The position numbers were made by a program, and so were the translations under genes. The notes beneath the pieces are model-generated. The model searched no databases and was not told where the DNA came from. It saw only the letters and a program-made list of their open reading frames with translations. From Demequina muriae (GTDB lineage Bacteria > Actinomycetota > Actinomycetes > Actinomycetales > Demequinaceae), in the NCBI RefSeq assembly GCF_030418295.1, contig NZ_JAUHQA010000001.1, forward strand, positions 1,736,001-1,800,000: a stretch of 64,000 nucleotides of DNA, written 5' to 3'. Position 1 is the first letter of the stretch, and the number at the start of each line of letters is the position of its first letter. Positions 47,186 through 56,004 of the stretch are shown here, in pieces.

Positions 47186-48517
47186 ATGCTGAAGATGACA
47201 CGCGGTGTGGTGGCCTTTGCCGCCGCATCAGCCATCGTCCTCGCCGGATGCTCGTCGTCCGGATCCGATGACGAGCCGACCACCGACCCCACCGCGGGCG
47301 GCGGCGAGCCCACTGCCGAAGCCCAGGCCGAGGACATCACGCTGTGGCTGATGGGGACCGACACCCCTGACACCCTCATCGACTACCTCAAGTCCGAGTA
47401 CGCCGAGGTCAACGGCGGCGCGCTCACCGTCGAGCAGATCGGCTGGGGCGACGCGATCTCGAGCCTCACCACCGCGCTGCCGGACTCGGAGAACACCCCC
47501 GACGTCACCGAGGTGGGCAACACCCAGTCCGCGACGTTCACCACCGTGGGCGCCTTCATGGACATCACCGACATGTACGACGAGCTGGGCGGCGACTCGC
47601 TGCTTCAGGGCTTCGTCGAGGCGGGTTCGGTGGGCGAGCAGCGCCTGGCACTGCCGTACTACTTCGGCTCCCGCATGGTCTGGTACCGCAAGGACCTCTA
47701 CGAGCAGGGCGGCGTCGAGGTGCCCACCACCCTGGCCGACGTGACCGCAGCCAATGCCTCGCTCATGGAGCAGGGCGTGGGCGGCTTCTACGTCCCAGGC
47801 CAGAGCTGGCGCGACGGCATCTCGTGGATCTTCGCCAATGGCGGCGACATCGCGACCTACGACGGCTCGGAATGGACGGCCACGCTGTCCTCGCCCGAGT
47901 CGATCGCCGGCATGGAGCAGTGGCAGGAGCTGTTCATGGAGACCTCCGTCGCTCAGGTCACGGACGACGACTCCACCGCCTACGAGGCGATCAACGACGG
48001 CTTCCTCCCGGGTACGCCTGCAGCGACGACCATGGCCCCCAACTGGGCCTACTGGTCGCTCGGCGACATCGCTGAGAACGAGGAGGGCGAGCCCGTCGCC
48101 ACCTGGAACGAGGAGAAGTTCGGCGCCTACGCGCTTCCCGGAGCAGACGGGGGCGTCGCGCCCGTGTTCGCCGGCGGCTCGAACATCGGCATCTCGGCCT
48201 CGACCCAGCACCCGGAGGGCGCGAAGACCCTGATGCGCATCATCTTCTCCGAGGAATACCAGACGATGCTCGCGGAGAACGGTCTCGGCCCGGCCAACCT
48301 CGACTACGCCGACACGTACGCCGAGGTCGCCGCGATGGGCGACATCGCGCTCACGGCCGCAGAGAACGCCAAGCTCACCCCGGCGGCGCCGGGCTGGGCC
48401 GCGATCGAAGAGGCGAAGATCATGGAGCAGTACTTCGCCGCCGTCGCCGAGGGTGGCGACGTCACCGATCTGTCCGTCGAGTACGACGAGCAGATCAACG
48501 CCCTCATCAACGGCTAG
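47186..48517 (+). CDS. ABC sugar-binding lipoprotein (chitobiose/GlcNAc-oligomer type)
   Basis: The 443-residue lipoprotein starts at ATG 47186 after GAAGGAAG; lipobox VLAGC with Cys22. The mature part is a cluster B/type 1 sugar-binding protein (ITLWLMGTD, DVTEVGNTQSA, GSRMVWYRKDLYE, and WAYWSLGDI regions) resembling DasA/NgcE-type proteins. It delivers oligosaccharide to the permease pair encoded next. The first gene after the ROK repressor; a strong hairpin follows, separating it from the permeases. Chitobiose-type specificity is inferred from the cluster. Confidence 0.92.
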   Translation: MLKMTRGVVAFAAASAIVLAGCSSSGSDDEPTTDPTAGGGEPTAEAQAEDITLWLMGTDTPDTLIDYLKSEYAEVNGGALTVEQIGWGDAISSLTTALPDSENTPDVTEVGNTQSATFTTVGAFMDITDMYDELGGDSLLQGFVEAGSVGEQRLALPYYFGSRMVWYRKDLYEQGGVEVPTTLADVTAANASLMEQGVGGFYVPGQSWRDGISWIFANGGDIATYDGSEWTATLSSPESIAGMEQWQELFMETSVAQVTDDDSTAYEAINDGFLPGTPAATTMAPNWAYWSLGDIAENEEGEPVATWNEEKFGAYALPGADGGVAPVFAGGSNIGISASTQHPEGAKTLMRIIFSEEYQTMLAENGLGPANLDYADTYAEVAAMGDIALTAAENAKLTPAAPGWAAIEEAKIMEQYFAAVAEGGDVTDLSVEYDEQINALING

Positions 48518-48530
48518 TCCGTTGCCGGGC

Positions 48531-48562
48531 CCGGTCCGGCCGTCGAGCGACGGCCGGACCGG
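48531..48562 (+). terminator. 15-bp hairpin between binding-protein and permease genes
   Basis: CCGGTCCGGCCGTCG (48531-48545), AG, CGACGGCCGGACCGG (48548-48562), 13 nt after the binding-protein stop. Such intercistronic stems stabilise or partly terminate the message so the binding protein is made in excess over the permeases (established for ABC operons; inferred here). Confidence 0.65.
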
Positions 48563-48687
48563 CACCTCCTCCTCGCCGGTCCGGGTGCGCCTCCCGTGCC
48601 TGGGCCGGCGCCCGGGGTCCCGCTGACCGTCCCCGTCCGACGGCCCCCGTCTGACTTCCCCCGCCTGACTCGCATCGAGGAACCACC

Positions 48688-49644
48688 ATGACGACTTCTG
48701 CGCCCGCGCGCGAACTGCTCGACGCGCCGCCGCCGCCCTCGCGCCCGCGTTCACGGCGCAAGCGCCCCCGACTGCCCTATCTGTTGATCGCGCCCGCGCT
48801 GATCGCCCTGCTCGTCGGCATGGGCTACCCGTTGGGCTGGCAGGTGCTCAACTCCTTCCGTGAGTACGGGCTCGCGCAGCAGTTCGGTGAGGCGCCCGCA
48901 TGGGTGGGGCTCGACAACTACATCTCCCTCCTCACGGATGGTGCCTTCTGGTCGGTCCTGATCAAGTCCGTCGCGTTCATGGCCGTGACGGCACTCGCCA
49001 CGATGGTGATAGGCATCGGTCTCGCGGTGCTGATGAAGTCGATCCCGTCGTGGTCGCGCATCACCCTGCAGATCGCGATGCTGGTGGCGTGGGCGATGCC
49101 CATCGTCGCCCAGATGACGGTGTGGAACTGGCTGATCGACGACCGCAACGGTGTCCTCAACTACCTGCTGAGCTTCCTGCCGGGGGTGGACCTCGTGGGC
49201 CACAACTGGCTGGTGGACCCCTGGAGCTTCTTCGCCGTCGCGTCCATCATCATCACCTGGGCCTCGGTGCCGTTCGTCGCGCTCTCGGTCTACGCGGGCC
49301 TCACGCAGGTCTCGGACGAGGTGGTGGAAGCCGCGCAGCTCGACGGAGCCGGTGGGTTCCAGATGCTGCGGCGGGTGACGCTGCCGATCCTGCGCCCCAT
49401 CCTCGTGATCCTGCTGCTGCTTCAGCTCATCTGGGACCTCAGGGTGTACGCGCAGATCGAGCTGCTGCAGGGCTTCGGTGCCGCGGGTGACAAGTATGAC
49501 CTGCTCGGCACGTACATCTACGGGCTCGGCATCGGTCAGGGCCACTTCGGCGTCGCGGCTGCGGCGGCGATGATCGTCCTGTTCTTCACCATCGCGCTCA
49601 GCTGGTTCTACGTGCGCGAACTGATCAAGGAGGACCAGTCGTGA
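48688..49644 (+). CDS. ABC sugar transporter permease 1 (MalF/DasB-like)
   Basis: The 318-residue protein has a basic Pro/Arg-rich N-terminus and six membrane helices. The cytoplasmic EAA loop is visible as EVVEAAQLDGAGGFQMLRRVTLP, containing the conserved EAAxxDGA...RVTLP pattern that docks to the ATPase. ATG 48688 follows GAGGAA. The stop overlaps the second permease start. No ATPase gene is present in the cluster. Confidence 0.93.
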   Translation: MTTSAPARELLDAPPPPSRPRSRRKRPRLPYLLIAPALIALLVGMGYPLGWQVLNSFREYGLAQQFGEAPAWVGLDNYISLLTDGAFWSVLIKSVAFMAVTALATMVIGIGLAVLMKSIPSWSRITLQIAMLVAWAMPIVAQMTVWNWLIDDRNGVLNYLLSFLPGVDLVGHNWLVDPWSFFAVASIIITWASVPFVALSVYAGLTQVSDEVVEAAQLDGAGGFQMLRRVTLPILRPILVILLLLQLIWDLRVYAQIELLQGFGAAGDKYDLLGTYIYGLGIGQGHFGVAAAAAMIVLFFTIALSWFYVRELIKEDQS

Positions 49645-50483
49645 CCACCAAGCGCTCCCCGCTCCGTCCCCTGTTCACGGTGCTGGCACTGGCGCTCGCC
49701 GTGATGTGGGTGTTCCCGGTGTACTGGATGGTGAACTCGTCGTTCCAGACCTCTGCCACCATCTCCAGCCTCACGCCCACGTGGCTTCCCACGTCCGGGT
49801 CGTGGACGAACTACCGCGCCGTGTTCTCCGACTCGACGTTCACGGGAGCACTCGGCATGTCGCTGGCCGTCACGGGCATCGCGCTCGTGGTGTGCCTCGT
49901 GTTCGCGTTCCTCGGCGCCCTCGCGGTGTCCCGGTTCCGGTTCCGCGGGCGCAAGTCGTTCGTGCTCGCCGTCATCCTCGTGCAGATGCTCCCCGCTGAG
50001 GCGATGTTCATCGCGCAGTACAAGATGATCTCCGGGCTCGGGCTGCTCAACAGCATCGCGGGCGTCTCGATCATCTACATCGCGATGGTGGTGCCATTCA
50101 CGCTGTGGATGCTGCGCGGCTTCGTCGCCGGTGTGCCCGCCGACCTCGAAGAGGCGGCGATGATGGACGGGTGCACACGATTCGGGGCATTCATGCGCGT
50201 GACCTTCCCGCTGCTCGCTCCCGGACTGGTCGCATCGGGCGTCTATGCCTACCTGCAGGTGTGGAACGAGTTCGCGCTCGCCTCGGTCATCCTCACCTCC
50301 GACCAGAGCGAGACGCTGCCCCTGTGGCTGCGCAACTTTGCACAGCCCTCCAGCCTGGGCATGATCGAATGGGGTCAGGTGATGGCTGGCTCGACGCTCG
50401 TCGCGATCCCGGTCATCGTGTTCTTCATGATCGTCCAGGGCCGCATGACGTCGGGCCTCGTGGGCGGGGCGGTGAAGGGATGA
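49641..50483 (+). CDS. ABC sugar transporter permease 2 (MalG/DasC-like)
   Basis: The 280-residue protein starts at GTG 49641, overlapping the first permease stop. It has six membrane helices and the EAA loop DLEEAAMMDGCTRFGAFMRV (EEAAMMDG core). With permease 1 it forms the heterodimeric channel. The stop overlaps the GH3 gene start, tying import to hydrolysis. Confidence 0.93.
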   Translation: MTTKRSPLRPLFTVLALALAVMWVFPVYWMVNSSFQTSATISSLTPTWLPTSGSWTNYRAVFSDSTFTGALGMSLAVTGIALVVCLVFAFLGALAVSRFRFRGRKSFVLAVILVQMLPAEAMFIAQYKMISGLGLLNSIAGVSIIYIAMVVPFTLWMLRGFVAGVPADLEEAAMMDGCTRFGAFMRVTFPLLAPGLVASGVYAYLQVWNEFALASVILTSDQSETLPLWLRNFAQPSSLGMIEWGQVMAGSTLVAIPVIVFFMIVQGRMTSGLVGGAVKG

Positions 50484-51904
50484 GCGCACTCGCGACACTC
50501 ATGCCCGGTTTCGAGGGCACGGTGCTGCCCGCGTGGGTCGAGCGCCGGCTGCGCGACGGCATGGGCGGGGTCTGCCTGTTCGCGACCAACGTCGAGTCCC
50601 CCGAGCAGCTCCGCTCCCTCACCGCCAGCATTCTCGCCGCGAACCCGCGCGCCGTGATCTCGACGGACGAGGAGGGCGGCGACGTGTCCCGGCTGCACCA
50701 GCGCGACGGCTCGCCGTTCCCGGGCAACGCGGTGCTGGGCCGGCTCGACGACCTCGCACTGACTCAGGCGGTGGGCGAGCAGGTGGGCCACGAGCTGATT
50801 GCGACCGGCGTCAACCTGACCCTCGCCCCGGACGTCGACATCAACTCGAACGTCTCCAACCCCGTGATCGGCGTCCGGTCCTTCGGCGCTGACGCTGACC
50901 TGGTGAGCCGGCACGGGGCGGCGTGGACACGAGGGGTCCAGTCGGCCGGGGTCGCGGGGTGCGCCAAGCACTTCCCGGGCCACGGTGACACCTCGCAGGA
51001 CTCCCACGTCTCCCTCCCCACGGTCGACGTGGACCTCGACACGCTGCGTGCACGGGAGCTCGCTCCCTTCGCGGCGGCGATCGAGGCGGGCGTGGCCACC
51101 ATCATGAGCTCGCACATCGTGGTGCCAGCGCTCGATCCGGACCATCCGGCCACGTTCTCGCGGCCCATCCTCACGGACCTGCTTCGCGGCGAGATGGGCT
51201 TCGAGGGCGTGATCGTCTCCGATGCGCTCGACATGGTGGGGGCCTCCGGCGAGATCGGCATTCCCGCCGCCGCAGTGCGCGCGCTCCACGCGGGCTGCGA
51301 CCTGCTGTGCATCGGCACGGCCAACACGGACGAGCAGATCGAGTCCATCGTCGACGCCATCGAGCAGGCCGTCGCGCAGGGCGAGATCGCCGAGGAGCGC
51401 ATCGCTGAGGCCAGCACACGGATCGACGCCATGGTGGGGCGGCTGACCGCAGCCGCCTCGGACCCCCCGGGAGTGGGGCTGGCGAGGCTGGACCACGAGA
51501 CGGTGCGGAGGGCGTTCCGCGTCTCGGCCAGGGCAGCAGCGCTCCTCGAGAGCCGCCGCGCTGCAGCGCAGCCCCTCCACTGGATCCGGCTCGAGTCCTC
51601 CCCGAACATCGCCGTGGGGACCAGCCCGTGGGGAGTCTTCGCGGTGGGCGTCACGGCGGACGTCGTCGTCAGGCCCGGTGACGGCGTGGACCTCGATGCC
51701 GTGCCGCACGGTGCTCTGGTGGTCGTGGTCGGCAAGAACAACCACCGGCACCCGTGGGCGCAGGAGGTCGTCGATGCGCTCCGCCCGCTCGACCCCGTCG
51801 TGGTCGACATGGGATGGCCGGACCTGACCGAGCCGTACGCCGACATCGCGACCTACGGTGCGTCGCGCCTGGTGGGCGCGGCTCTCGCAGAGGTGTTCTC
51901 GTGA
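50480..51904 (+). CDS. Cytoplasmic GH3 beta-N-acetylhexosaminidase (NagZ-like)
   Basis: The 474-residue protein lacks a signal peptide. The (beta/alpha)8 GH3 domain has STDEEGGDV, the NagZ active-site loop KHFPGHGDTSQDSH (163-176, with the catalytic Asp/His pair) and the nucleophile Asp248 in VIVSDALDM. NagZ enzymes release GlcNAc from chitooligomers or from GlcNAc-anhydroMurNAc peptides, some acting as phosphorylases. An added C-terminal domain (~370-474) with VVVVGKNNH and VVDMGWPD resembles the second domain of longer Gram-positive NagZ. ATG 50480 overlaps the permease stop. The substrate is either chitobiose or muropeptides. Confidence 0.92.
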   Translation: MSALATLMPGFEGTVLPAWVERRLRDGMGGVCLFATNVESPEQLRSLTASILAANPRAVISTDEEGGDVSRLHQRDGSPFPGNAVLGRLDDLALTQAVGEQVGHELIATGVNLTLAPDVDINSNVSNPVIGVRSFGADADLVSRHGAAWTRGVQSAGVAGCAKHFPGHGDTSQDSHVSLPTVDVDLDTLRARELAPFAAAIEAGVATIMSSHIVVPALDPDHPATFSRPILTDLLRGEMGFEGVIVSDALDMVGASGEIGIPAAAVRALHAGCDLLCIGTANTDEQIESIVDAIEQAVAQGEIAEERIAEASTRIDAMVGRLTAAASDPPGVGLARLDHETVRRAFRVSARAAALLESRRAAAQPLHWIRLESSPNIAVGTSPWGVFAVGVTADVVVRPGDGVDLDAVPHGALVVVVGKNNHRHPWAQEVVDALRPLDPVVVDMGWPDLTEPYADIATYGASRLVGAALAEVFS

Positions 51905-52806
51905 GCGCCCCCCGGATCGGCGTCGACATCGGCGGCACCAAGGTCGACGCGGTGGTGCTGGGCGACGACGACGCGCTGCTCGCGCGCCATCGCATGGCCG
52001 TGACGAGGGGAGCGGAGGGGGTCATCGCGTCCGCCTGCGAGGCGGTGGCACAGGTGACGGCCGATGCGGGGATTCAGGTCACCGACGCCGCCGGCGTCGG
52101 CATCGGCATTCCTGGCGCGGTGCGCGGCGGCGTCGTCGAGCACGCGCTCAACCTCGACGTCGAGCGCCTTGCGCTGGCGGACGTCCTGCGCGAGCGCTGG
52201 CGGGTCCCGGTCACCGTCGAGAACGACGTCAACGTGGCGGCGCTCGGCGCGTGGCATCTGCTCGGAGACGGCCCGTCGTCCGTCGCGTACCTCAACGTGG
52301 GCACCGGGCTCGCTGCCGGGCTGATCCTCGACGGCCGGCTGTGGCGCGGCGGCAGGGGAGCCGCGGGCGAGATCGGCCACATCTCGATCGACCCGGCGGG
52401 TCCGGTCGGGGCAGACGGCCTTCCCGGCGGCCTCGAGACGTATGCCTCCGGCAGCGGGATGGTGCAGCAGTGGGGACACGAGGGCGCGGCCGCCGTGGAC
52501 GTGCTCGCGGCGGCCAGGGCCGGGGACGCGCGGGCTCAGGAGATCCGGGCGGGTCTCATGCACGGCGTCGCCACCGCGGTGCGGGTGCTCGTGCTCACGC
52601 TCGACGTCGATCGCGTGATGCTCGGCGGCGGGCTCACAGGCCTGCGCTATGAGCTCCTCGACGGCGCCCGCAGGGTGATCCGCGGATGGGAGGCGGCCTC
52701 GCCGTTCCTCGGCTCGCTCGACATGGGCGCACGCATCGTCCTCGCGCCCCACGGTGAGCCGATCGCTGCGATCGGTGCCGCGAAACTGGAGGTGGATCGT
52801 GGCTGA
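51901..52806 (+). CDS. ROK-family sugar kinase, probable GlcNAc/amino-sugar kinase
   Basis: The 301-residue product has the ROK phosphate motif DIGGTK (9-14), GIPGAV, VENDVNVAALG (catalytic Asp) and the acetate-kinase-like ATPase fold, without an HTH. The region where most ROK kinases carry the zinc motif CxCGxxGC reads GADGLPGGLET, so the cysteines are absent. It should convert the released hexosamine to its 6-phosphate for NagA/NagB. The GTG start overlaps the GH3 stop; its own stop overlaps nagB. Confidence 0.88.
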   Translation: MSAPRIGVDIGGTKVDAVVLGDDDALLARHRMAVTRGAEGVIASACEAVAQVTADAGIQVTDAAGVGIGIPGAVRGGVVEHALNLDVERLALADVLRERWRVPVTVENDVNVAALGAWHLLGDGPSSVAYLNVGTGLAAGLILDGRLWRGGRGAAGEIGHISIDPAGPVGADGLPGGLETYASGSGMVQQWGHEGAAAVDVLAAARAGDARAQEIRAGLMHGVATAVRVLVLTLDVDRVMLGGGLTGLRYELLDGARRVIRGWEAASPFLGSLDMGARIVLAPHGEPIAAIGAAKLEVDRG

Positions 52807-53581
52807 GATGCTGGTGTTCGAGACCGCCGAGGCGGGCGCGCAGGTGGTCGCGGACCACATCGCTCAGGCCGTCCGGGCGAGCTCCGCGTTCACGCTCGGC
52901 GTCGCCACCGGCTCGAGTCCGCTGCCGGTCTACGCCGCGCTCGCGCGACACGCCGCTGGCGGCGCTGACTTCTCGCGTGTCAGCGCGTTCGCGCTCGACG
53001 AGTACGTGGGTCTGCCGGCCGGCCACCCCCAGTCCTACGCCGAGGTGGTGGCTCGTGAGGTCACCGAGCCGCTCGGCCTCGACCCGGCGCTCGTCCGGGT
53101 TCCGGACGGCGGCGCCGAGGGGATCGAGACCGCGGGCGACCGTTACGAGGAAGCCTTGATCGAGCATGGCGGCGTCGACCTCCAGCTGCTCGGCATCGGC
53201 GCGACCGGTCACCTGGGCTTCAACGAGCCCGGCTCGTCCTTCGCGTCTCCCACCCGGGTCAAGACCCTGACCGAGCGCACCCGCCAGGACAACGCCCGGT
53301 TCTTCGACTCGGTGGATGACGTCCCGATGCACTGCGTCACCCAGGGGCTGGGCACGATCCTGAGGGCCCGGCACCTGGTGCTGCTCGCCTTCGGTGAGGG
53401 CAAGGCCGATGCGGTGGCTGCTGCGGCCGAGGGGCCGGTGACTGCGTCGATGCCTGGCTCGGCCATCCAGCTGCATCCCCGTGTCACGGTGGTGCTGGAT
53501 GAGGCGGCGGCATCACGACTCGCCCACCGCGACTACTACGCGTGGGCGCAGCGCCACAAGCCCGCATGGCAGGGGATCTAG
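52799..53581 (+). CDS. nagB: Glucosamine-6-phosphate deaminase
   Basis: NagB converts GlcN-6-P to fructose-6-P and ammonia. The 260-residue product starts at GTG 52799, inside the kinase gene, after GGAGG (6-nt spacing). It has VATGSSPLPVY, LDEYVGL (catalytic Asp67), the active-site loop GIGATGHLGFNEP and the long helix TRVKTLTERTRQDNARFF. In the loop the E. coli catalytic Asp141 position is Thr136, while His138 and Glu143 are kept. nagA follows after 2 nt. Confidence 0.94.
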   Translation: MAEMLVFETAEAGAQVVADHIAQAVRASSAFTLGVATGSSPLPVYAALARHAAGGADFSRVSAFALDEYVGLPAGHPQSYAEVVAREVTEPLGLDPALVRVPDGGAEGIETAGDRYEEALIEHGGVDLQLLGIGATGHLGFNEPGSSFASPTRVKTLTERTRQDNARFFDSVDDVPMHCVTQGLGTILRARHLVLLAFGEGKADAVAAAAEGPVTASMPGSAIQLHPRVTVVLDEAAASRLAHRDYYAWAQRHKPAWQGI

Positions 53582-53583
53582 CG

Positions 53584-54465
53584 ATGGACGGGGACGCGCT
53601 CACTGACATCCACGGCCATGGCGGTGGGGGACACGCGTTCGGCGACACCGTCGACGGCACGCTTGCCGCGGTGGCGGCGCATCGGGAGGCAGGGACTCAC
53701 GCGATGGTGGCGTCCCTGGTCTCGCTGCCGCTGGCTGAGGCAGAGCGGCAGATCCGGGTGGTGCGTGAGGCGATGGAGCGCGACTCCGCGCTGGTGGGCA
53801 TCCATCTCGAGGGACCCTTTCTTGCGCCCTCCCGCAAGGGAGCACACGATCCCGGAAGCCTGGCGCTGCCGACGCCGCAGCTGGTGGGGCGTCTGCTGGA
53901 CGCCTGTGGCGATGCTCTCCGGCAGATCACGATGGCGCCCGAGCTCCCCGGCGCGCTCGCGGCCATCGAGACCTTCGTCGACGCGGGGGTCACGGTCGCC
54001 GTGGGCCACACGGACGCCGACGCCGCCGTGGCACGGGAGGCCTTCGATCGCGGCGCGACGCTCATCACCCACGCCTTCAACGCCATGCATGGCATCACGG
54101 GCCGCGAGATTGGACCCGTCGGCGCGGCCCTCGACGACCCGAGGGTATGGATCGAGGTCATCGCCGACGGGATCCACGTGGATCCCGCACTGATCGCCAC
54201 GCTGTTCCGCGCCGCTCCCGGACGGATCGTGCTCGTGACCGACGCCATGGCCGCCGCGGCGTCTTCCGACGGTCATTACCTGCTCGGGTCGCGTGAGGTC
54301 GAGGTCACTGGCGGCCGCGCGGTGCTGGCAGGCACGGGCACCCTCGCCGGGTCGACGCTCACGCTGCGCAGAGCCGTCGAGGTCTGCGTCGAGGCGGGGG
54401 TGCCGCGCGACGAGGCCGTCGCCGCCGCATCGGCCGTGCCCAGGGCGGTGCTGGGACTGGCCTGA
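53584..54465 (+). CDS. nagA: N-acetylglucosamine-6-phosphate deacetylase, domain-minimal form
   Basis: NagA removes acetate from GlcNAc-6-P. At 293 residues it is far shorter than the usual ~380. It begins at the first barrel strand (DIHGHGGGG, His10/His12) and ends at PRAVLGLA, so both the N-terminal and C-terminal parts of the small beta-sandwich domain are missing. Catalytic-barrel residues are all present: Glu76 (HLEGPF), His142 (VGHTDA), His163 (THAFNAM), Asp220 (VTDAM). ATG 53584 follows AGGGGAT. Nagged between nagB (2 nt) and the convergent purU, it has no room for the missing parts; no frameshifted remnant was seen. Confidence 0.88.
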   Translation: MDGDALTDIHGHGGGGHAFGDTVDGTLAAVAAHREAGTHAMVASLVSLPLAEAERQIRVVREAMERDSALVGIHLEGPFLAPSRKGAHDPGSLALPTPQLVGRLLDACGDALRQITMAPELPGALAAIETFVDAGVTVAVGHTDADAAVAREAFDRGATLITHAFNAMHGITGREIGPVGAALDDPRVWIEVIADGIHVDPALIATLFRAAPGRIVLVTDAMAAAASSDGHYLLGSREVEVTGGRAVLAGTGTLAGSTLTLRRAVEVCVEAGVPRDEAVAAASAVPRAVLGLA

Positions 54466-54480
54466 GCGTGCCGCGCCGCG

Positions 54481-55338
54481 TCAGCTGAAGACGATGGTGC
54501 GGTGCCCATCCAGCAGCACGCGATGCTCGGCGTGCCACCCGACCGCACGGGCCAGTGCGCGTCGCTCCACATCGGCGCCGAGCGCGGTGAGCGTCTCGGG
54601 TGTCGCCGTGTGATCCACCCGGTCCACGTCCTGCTCGATGATCGGACCCTCGTCGAGGTCCGCCGTCACGTAGTGGGCGGTCGCGCCGATGAGCTTGACG
54701 CCGCGGTCGTGGGCCTGGAAGTAGGGGCGGGCACCCTTGAAGCTGGGCAGGAACGAGTGGTGGATGTTGATGGCACGCCCATGAAGCGCCGCCGACAGCT
54801 CCGGCGACAGGATCTGCATGTAGCGCGCGAGGACCACGAGCTCGACGCCCAGGTCCTCGACCAGCGCGAGCAGCCGCGACTCGGACTCCGGCTTGGTGTC
54901 AGCGGTGACGGGGATGTGATGGAACGGCTTGCCGTAGAACTCGGCGAGGTCCCTGAGGGTCTCGTGATTGCCCACCACGGCCGCGATGTCGACCGGCAGG
55001 GTGCCGGCGCGCTCCCGGAACAGCAGGTCGTTCACGCAGTGGGCCGCGCGCGAGACCAGCACGATGGTCCGCATCGGGCGGCCCGCGACATCGAGCGTCC
55101 AGGTCATCGTGAATCGCTCAGCGAGGTCGGTGACGGCGGCGTCGAGCTCGTCACGCGACGCGTGCGAGGCGAACTCGACGCGCATGAAGAACAGCCCGGT
55201 GTCGGGGTCGCCGAACTGCTGGCTCTCGGTGATGTTGCCCTCATGGCTCGCGAGCAGGCCGGACACGGCATGCACGATGCCGGGGCGGTCGGGGCACGAG
55301 AGGCTGAGGATCCACGATCCTGGTCGGTCGGAAGGCAT
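54481..55338 (-). CDS. purU: Formyltetrahydrofolate deformylase
   Basis: PurU hydrolyses 10-formyl-THF to THF and formate, balancing one-carbon pools. The 285-residue product has an N-terminal ACT domain (residues 8-85, CPDRPGIVHAVSG) and a C-terminal formyltransferase domain with VLVSRAAHCVNDLL, NIHHSFLPSFKGARPY (catalytic Asn-His) and DLDEGPIIEQDV (Asp). The ACT domain usually binds Met or Gly (family knowledge). It is convergent with nagA and belongs functionally with glyA-folD to the right. Confidence 0.96.
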   Translation of the reverse strand: MPSDRPGSWILSLSCPDRPGIVHAVSGLLASHEGNITESQQFGDPDTGLFFMRVEFASHASRDELDAAVTDLAERFTMTWTLDVAGRPMRTIVLVSRAAHCVNDLLFRERAGTLPVDIAAVVGNHETLRDLAEFYGKPFHHIPVTADTKPESESRLLALVEDLGVELVVLARYMQILSPELSAALHGRAINIHHSFLPSFKGARPYFQAHDRGVKLIGATAHYVTADLDEGPIIEQDVDRVDHTATPETLTALGADVERRALARAVGWHAEHRVLLDGHRTIVFS

Positions 55339-55408
55339 GCGCCGATCTTAGCCAGCGCCGCGCGGCGCAGGTCACGGCGTGTGGTGACGATGCTGGCAAG
55401 ATGGACCC

Positions 55409-55942
55409 ATGGCTCAGTCAGACGGAGTACGGATCGACGTCATCGGTGTCGACCACGTGGGAGAGCTCCTGACGGTGCGGCGTGCCGCGTTCGTCACCGA
55501 GGCTCAGTTGTACGACGACCCCAACATCCCGGCGCTCACCCAGACGCTCGACGAGCTGCAGGTCGACCTCGAATCCGACGACGTCGTGACGCTGGGCGCG
55601 TGGCAGGGCCACCGACTCATCGGCTCGATCCGTGTGGGCATCGATGGAGACAAGGCGACCATTGGCCGCCTCGCGGTGGTGCCCGACCTCCAGGGTCAGG
55701 GCATCGGCACCCAGCTGCTGTTCGCGGTGCTCGGCCACCTGCCCGAGTCGACCAAAGAGGTATGGGTCTTCACCGGGCAGAACTCCAAGCACAACATCGC
55801 GCTGTACAACAAGGCGGGCTACGACCACCAGTTCGATCAGGTCGCCGGCGATCTCACCTACGCCTACCTCAAGAAGGTCCTCGAGGCGGGCGCCGTCGTC
55901 TCCGACGATCTCGACGACAACGCGGTGCGCGGCGACAACTGA
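55409..55942 (+). CDS. GNAT-family N-acetyltransferase
   Basis: The 177-residue protein has the GNAT core: IGRLAVVPDLQGQGIGTQLL carries the acetyl-CoA loop (QGQGIG) on motif A, and the NIALYNKAGYDH segment is motif B, typical of enzymes modelled on small amine or peptide acceptors. ATG 55409 has weak spacing to a GGCAAGATGG stretch. The substrate is unknown. It appears monocistronic, facing away from purU. Confidence 0.88.
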   Translation: MAQSDGVRIDVIGVDHVGELLTVRRAAFVTEAQLYDDPNIPALTQTLDELQVDLESDDVVTLGAWQGHRLIGSIRVGIDGDKATIGRLAVVPDLQGQGIGTQLLFAVLGHLPESTKEVWVFTGQNSKHNIALYNKAGYDHQFDQVAGDLTYAYLKKVLEAGAVVSDDLDDNAVRGDN

Positions 55943-56004
55943 TCGCTCTCGTCCGACCCCCTTTCTGAGAGCGGCCTGAGAGGGCGGTCCCGCACAGTGG
56001 AAGG

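Noticed and set aside
53542..53583. Earlier NagA starts that would lengthen the protein
   Set aside because: They lie within nagB and read non-conserved residues; they do not restore the missing N-terminal sandwich strands.
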